Of a DNA stretch of 64,000 bases, positions 61,709 through 64,000 are shown one piece after another. This DNA comes from Saprospiraceae bacterium UBA3362 (GTDB taxonomy: Bacteria; Bacteroidota; Bacteroidia; Chitinophagales; Saprospiraceae), in the NCBI GenBank assembly GCA_002360455.1, contig DEQQ01000098.1, forward strand, positions 1 through 64,000, in the 5' to 3' direction. Within the stretch, counting starts at the first letter, position 1. Each line of letters begins with the position of its first letter. Under the pieces are notes generated by a model. That model was not told where the DNA came from. It was given only the letters and a program-made list of their open reading frames with translations, and searched no databases. Position numbers and translations under genes: made by a program.

Positions 61709-62788
61709 GTGAAGAAAATTCTATTCATTGCTCTTTTTATCATTTTAGCTGATAAAATATTTTCTACAAACTTTAAAGACAGTTTGAAGAATAGATTTTT
61801 GGCTATTCCTGTGGTTTTTTACTCACCGGATACCCGATTTGCATTTGGGGTGGGTGGGAATTATAATTTCTTATGGTCGAAGAAAAAATTTTATTTTAAT
61901 AAAAATCAAATTAAATTCGGTGCCTCCTATGCTCAAAACAAACAGATCTTATTTTACTCCGGATTTCAATTGTTATTTAATAAACAAAAGCAATGGTGCT
62001 ATGGAGAAATTGGATATTATTTGTATCGATTTCCATTTTATGGTATTGGTCAAGAATTGAAAAGTAAATATTTAGAAAAATACGATGTTAGATTTCCAAG
62101 AATCAGAGTTTATGCCTTGCAAAAAGTGAGCCCACATATTTTTCTTGGATTGAGGTATGCTTTGGATGCATTTTCACAATTTAAGTTTGATCCAAACGGA
62201 ATGCTTGCTAACTTACAAACATTAGGTGCAGACAGTGGAGCCTCTTCTTCATTTGGTGTTAGCATTAATTATGACACAAGAGATAAACGTAATTATCCAT
62301 ACAAAGGAATTTTTTCGGAGGCTTTTATTTCATTTGATCAACCCTTTTTCGGAAGTGATTTTCAATTTGGCAAAGTTCATTGTGAATTTAGTCATTTTAA
62401 AAGGATGGGAGAGCAATTGATATTTGCGACCAATTTACTTTGTGAAGCAAATATAGGGACAACGCCATTCCATCAGCTCAGTACACTCGGTGGACCAAAA
62501 TACATGCGAGGATATATTGATGGGAGGTTGCGGGATAAAGCTATTTTTAGTTTGCAGGAGGAAGTTAGATTTCCGGTTTGGAGATGGATCAAAGCTGCAG
62601 GATTCGTTTCTTTTGGGACGGCAGGAGATACAGTAAAAAAAATGTTGACTAAAGATTGGGCTATAAGTATGGGATTGGGCTTGAGAATTCAGATTGATGC
62701 CCAAGAAAGATCAAATATCAGATTGGATTATGCTATAGGAAGATATAGTGATGGAGGATTTTATCTTACCTTTGGTGAAGCATTTTAA
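61709..62788 (+). CDS. Omp85/BamA-family outer-membrane barrel without POTRA domains
   Basis: 359 residues from a GTG start, signal peptide about 1-19. The barrel shows the surface-antigen pattern: SSFGVSINYDTRDKRNYPYK, GIFSEAFISFDQPFF, LGGPKYMRGYIDGRLRDKA, LQEEVRFPVWRWIKAAGFVS and a C-terminal strand ending in Phe. No POTRA domain fits before it, so it is not BamA itself; small relatives include phospholipid-handling and passenger-translocating proteins. It lies 5 bases before the aminotransferase in one operon. Confidence 0.88.
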   Translation: MKKILFIALFIILADKIFSTNFKDSLKNRFLAIPVVFYSPDTRFAFGVGGNYNFLWSKKKFYFNKNQIKFGASYAQNKQILFYSGFQLLFNKQKQWCYGEIGYYLYRFPFYGIGQELKSKYLEKYDVRFPRIRVYALQKVSPHIFLGLRYALDAFSQFKFDPNGMLANLQTLGADSGASSSFGVSINYDTRDKRNYPYKGIFSEAFISFDQPFFGSDFQFGKVHCEFSHFKRMGEQLIFATNLLCEANIGTTPFHQLSTLGGPKYMRGYIDGRLRDKAIFSLQEEVRFPVWRWIKAAGFVSFGTAGDTVKKMLTKDWAISMGLGLRIQIDAQERSNIRLDYAIGRYSDGGFYLTFGEAF

Positions 62789-62793
62789 AAAAT

Positions 62794-63930
62794 ATGATAA
62801 GTAAACTTCCCAATGCTTCTGTTTCAATCTTTGCCAAAATGACACAGCTGGCTATAGAAAACAATGCGGTGAATTTGGCACAAGGGTTTCCTGATTTTCC
62901 TTGCCCTCCAAGGCTACAGGAATTGTTGAGCATTGCGAGTCAACGCGGGTTTAATCAATATTCGGCTATGCCGGGATATCTCCCCTTGCGAGAATGGATT
63001 GCTCAGCATTTGGAATCTACTTATCATGTAAAAATAGATCCTATCCATGAGATCACAATTTCTGCAGGAGCGACTCAGGGATTGTTCAGCATAATATCGG
63101 CCTTCGTTGGAACAAATGATAAGGTTATTGTTTTTGAGCCGGCTTACGACTCTTATGGTCCGGCAATTGTTTTGCAGGGTGGCATTCCCATTTATATCAG
63201 AATGAGAGAACCGGAATTTGATATTCCTTGGGATGAATTGGAGATTGTTTTGCGGACTCAGAAAATCAAAATGATCATGGTAAACAATCCGCATAATCCT
63301 ACCGGAACTATTTGGACAATGCAAGATTTTATCAGATTGTCAGACCTATGCAGAGATCAAAATATCATTTTACTCACCGATGAAGTGTATGACAGCATGG
63401 TGTATGACCATCAATACCATATCAGTGGACTGCAATTAAAAAATTATTTTGAACATATTATAAGTTGCTTCTCCTTTGGGAAAACATTGCATAATACAGG
63501 ATGGAAAATTGGGTATAATATCGCTTCTGAAGCATTGACCAAAGAAATAAGGAAAGTCCATCAGTTTATGATTTTTTCTGTGCATTACCCTTCACAAGTA
63601 GCTATTGCAGAATTTCTTCAGGAAAATCCAAATTTTATCCAAGAAATAAAAAATTTTTACGAGCAAAAGCGAAATGATTTTTATTCCATTATGGATACTT
63701 CCAAGTTTCATTTCTTACCAACAAAAGCAAGCTATTTTAGTCTGGCTAAAGTACCAGATGCCAAGCTCAATACAATGGATTATGCAGTTCAATTATGCAA
63801 AGAAAAAGCCGTAGCAACCATCCCCTTGTCTGCGTTTTATCATGATCATTATGATCCACATTTGATTAGGTTTTGCTTTGCAAAAAAGAATGAAACGATG
63901 ATTAGTGCTGCTCAAAATTTAATTAATTAA
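62794..63930 (+). CDS. ybdL: Methionine/glutamine-type aminotransferase (YbdL-like)
   Basis: 378 residues, class I/II PLP aminotransferase. MARKS: VNLAQGFPDFPCPPRL, SAGATQGLFSIISAF, VNNPHNPTGTIWT, TDEVYDSMVYDHQYH and the PLP lysine K230 in SFGKTLHNTGWKIGY. YbdL relatives transaminate methionine, Gln and aromatic keto acids; the Gln product is the substrate of the omega-amidase at 54308. Complete: stop at 63928-63930. Confidence 0.93.
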   Translation: MISKLPNASVSIFAKMTQLAIENNAVNLAQGFPDFPCPPRLQELLSIASQRGFNQYSAMPGYLPLREWIAQHLESTYHVKIDPIHEITISAGATQGLFSIISAFVGTNDKVIVFEPAYDSYGPAIVLQGGIPIYIRMREPEFDIPWDELEIVLRTQKIKMIMVNNPHNPTGTIWTMQDFIRLSDLCRDQNIILLTDEVYDSMVYDHQYHISGLQLKNYFEHIISCFSFGKTLHNTGWKIGYNIASEALTKEIRKVHQFMIFSVHYPSQVAIAEFLQENPNFIQEIKNFYEQKRNDFYSIMDTSKFHFLPTKASYFSLAKVPDAKLNTMDYAVQLCKEKAVATIPLSAFYHDHYDPHLIRFCFAKKNETMISAAQNLIN

Positions 63931-63999
63931 TTTTTGAGTTTGCTTTAACAACCATTCTCTGCACAATATGAGGGCATAAGTGCTTGCTCCTTCTATATT
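63919..63999 (-). CDS. Possible C-terminal end of a gene running off the window
   Basis: From the right edge, one minus-strand frame is open for 26 codons (ending ...REWLLKQTQKLIN) before a stop that overlaps the ybdL end by 12 bases. Too short to identify. It may equally be chance; the remaining frame there also shows no family. Confidence 0.3.
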   Translation of the reverse strand, partial: NIEGASTYALILCREWLLKQTQKLIN

Positions 64000-64000
64000 G

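Noticed and set aside
1..64000. CRISPR array, transposon or prophage
   Set aside because: No spaced direct repeats, transposase, integrase or phage structural gene were seen.

Overview
The window is about 64 kb of AT-rich DNA from a member of the Bacteroidota, most likely a Saprospiraceae-like organism. The lineage is inferred from several signs: three proteins end in type IX secretion (T9SS) sorting domains (types A and B); secreted proteins are usually cleaved just before Gln and a glutaminyl cyclase is encoded; most genes lack Shine-Dalgarno sequences but many have a TAnnTTTG -7 box; and Bacteroidota-typical genes occur, such as tandem OmpH/Skp genes, a GlmU-like sugar nucleotidyltransferase and a DUF2027-Smr protein. 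The first 13 bases are the end of an Illumina adapter, so position 1 is an assembly contig end. No rRNA, tRNA, CRISPR array, transposase or phage gene was seen.

Layout. 1-9.1 kb: truncated metH, a secreted TPR protein, ppiD, asnS, a membrane-anchored Skp-like protein and two related unknown exported proteins. 9.6-18 kb: ileS, then on the minus strand two ompH genes with murI, and an operon of an AI-2E family permease, a TM-helix channel-like protein and a DUF2027/Smr protein. 18.4-31.3 kb is the most distinctive part. It holds two paralogous cassettes of lipoprotein, ECF sigma factor and a one-TM protein with a beta-barrel-like C-terminus. They are separated by a dockerin-bearing T9SS cargo, xth and a 0.9 kb gene-free stretch with a strong orphan terminator. 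31.3-41 kb: glutaminyl cyclase, a MarR-YceI pair, a protein related to SWIM-cluster proteins, a TPR protein, an LTA-synthase-like sulfatase, UbiA/KdsC-like genes, a fourth ompH and tatA. 41-45.3 kb: a 2OG-Fe(II) oxygenase, a GT-C-like membrane protein, an orphan gene and two GC-rich multi-hairpin islets. 45.3-64 kb: a Tat-exported PLP enzyme, a GlmU-like/SpeE-like overlapping pair, a T9SS esterase, gltX, an M3 peptidase, an omega-amidase, birA, a giant type B T9SS protein followed by maf and lnt, an Omp85-like barrel and a methionine aminotransferase.

How it fits together. Much of the window concerns the cell envelope: folding of exported proteins (PpiD, four OmpH/Skp proteins), lipoprotein acylation (Lnt), Tat export (TatA and a Tat substrate), processing of new N-termini (glutaminyl cyclase) and surface or secreted cargo. 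The sigma cassettes look like cell-surface signalling modules in which a protein reaching from cytoplasm to periplasm or outer membrane would control the sigma factor; that role is inferred from architecture only.
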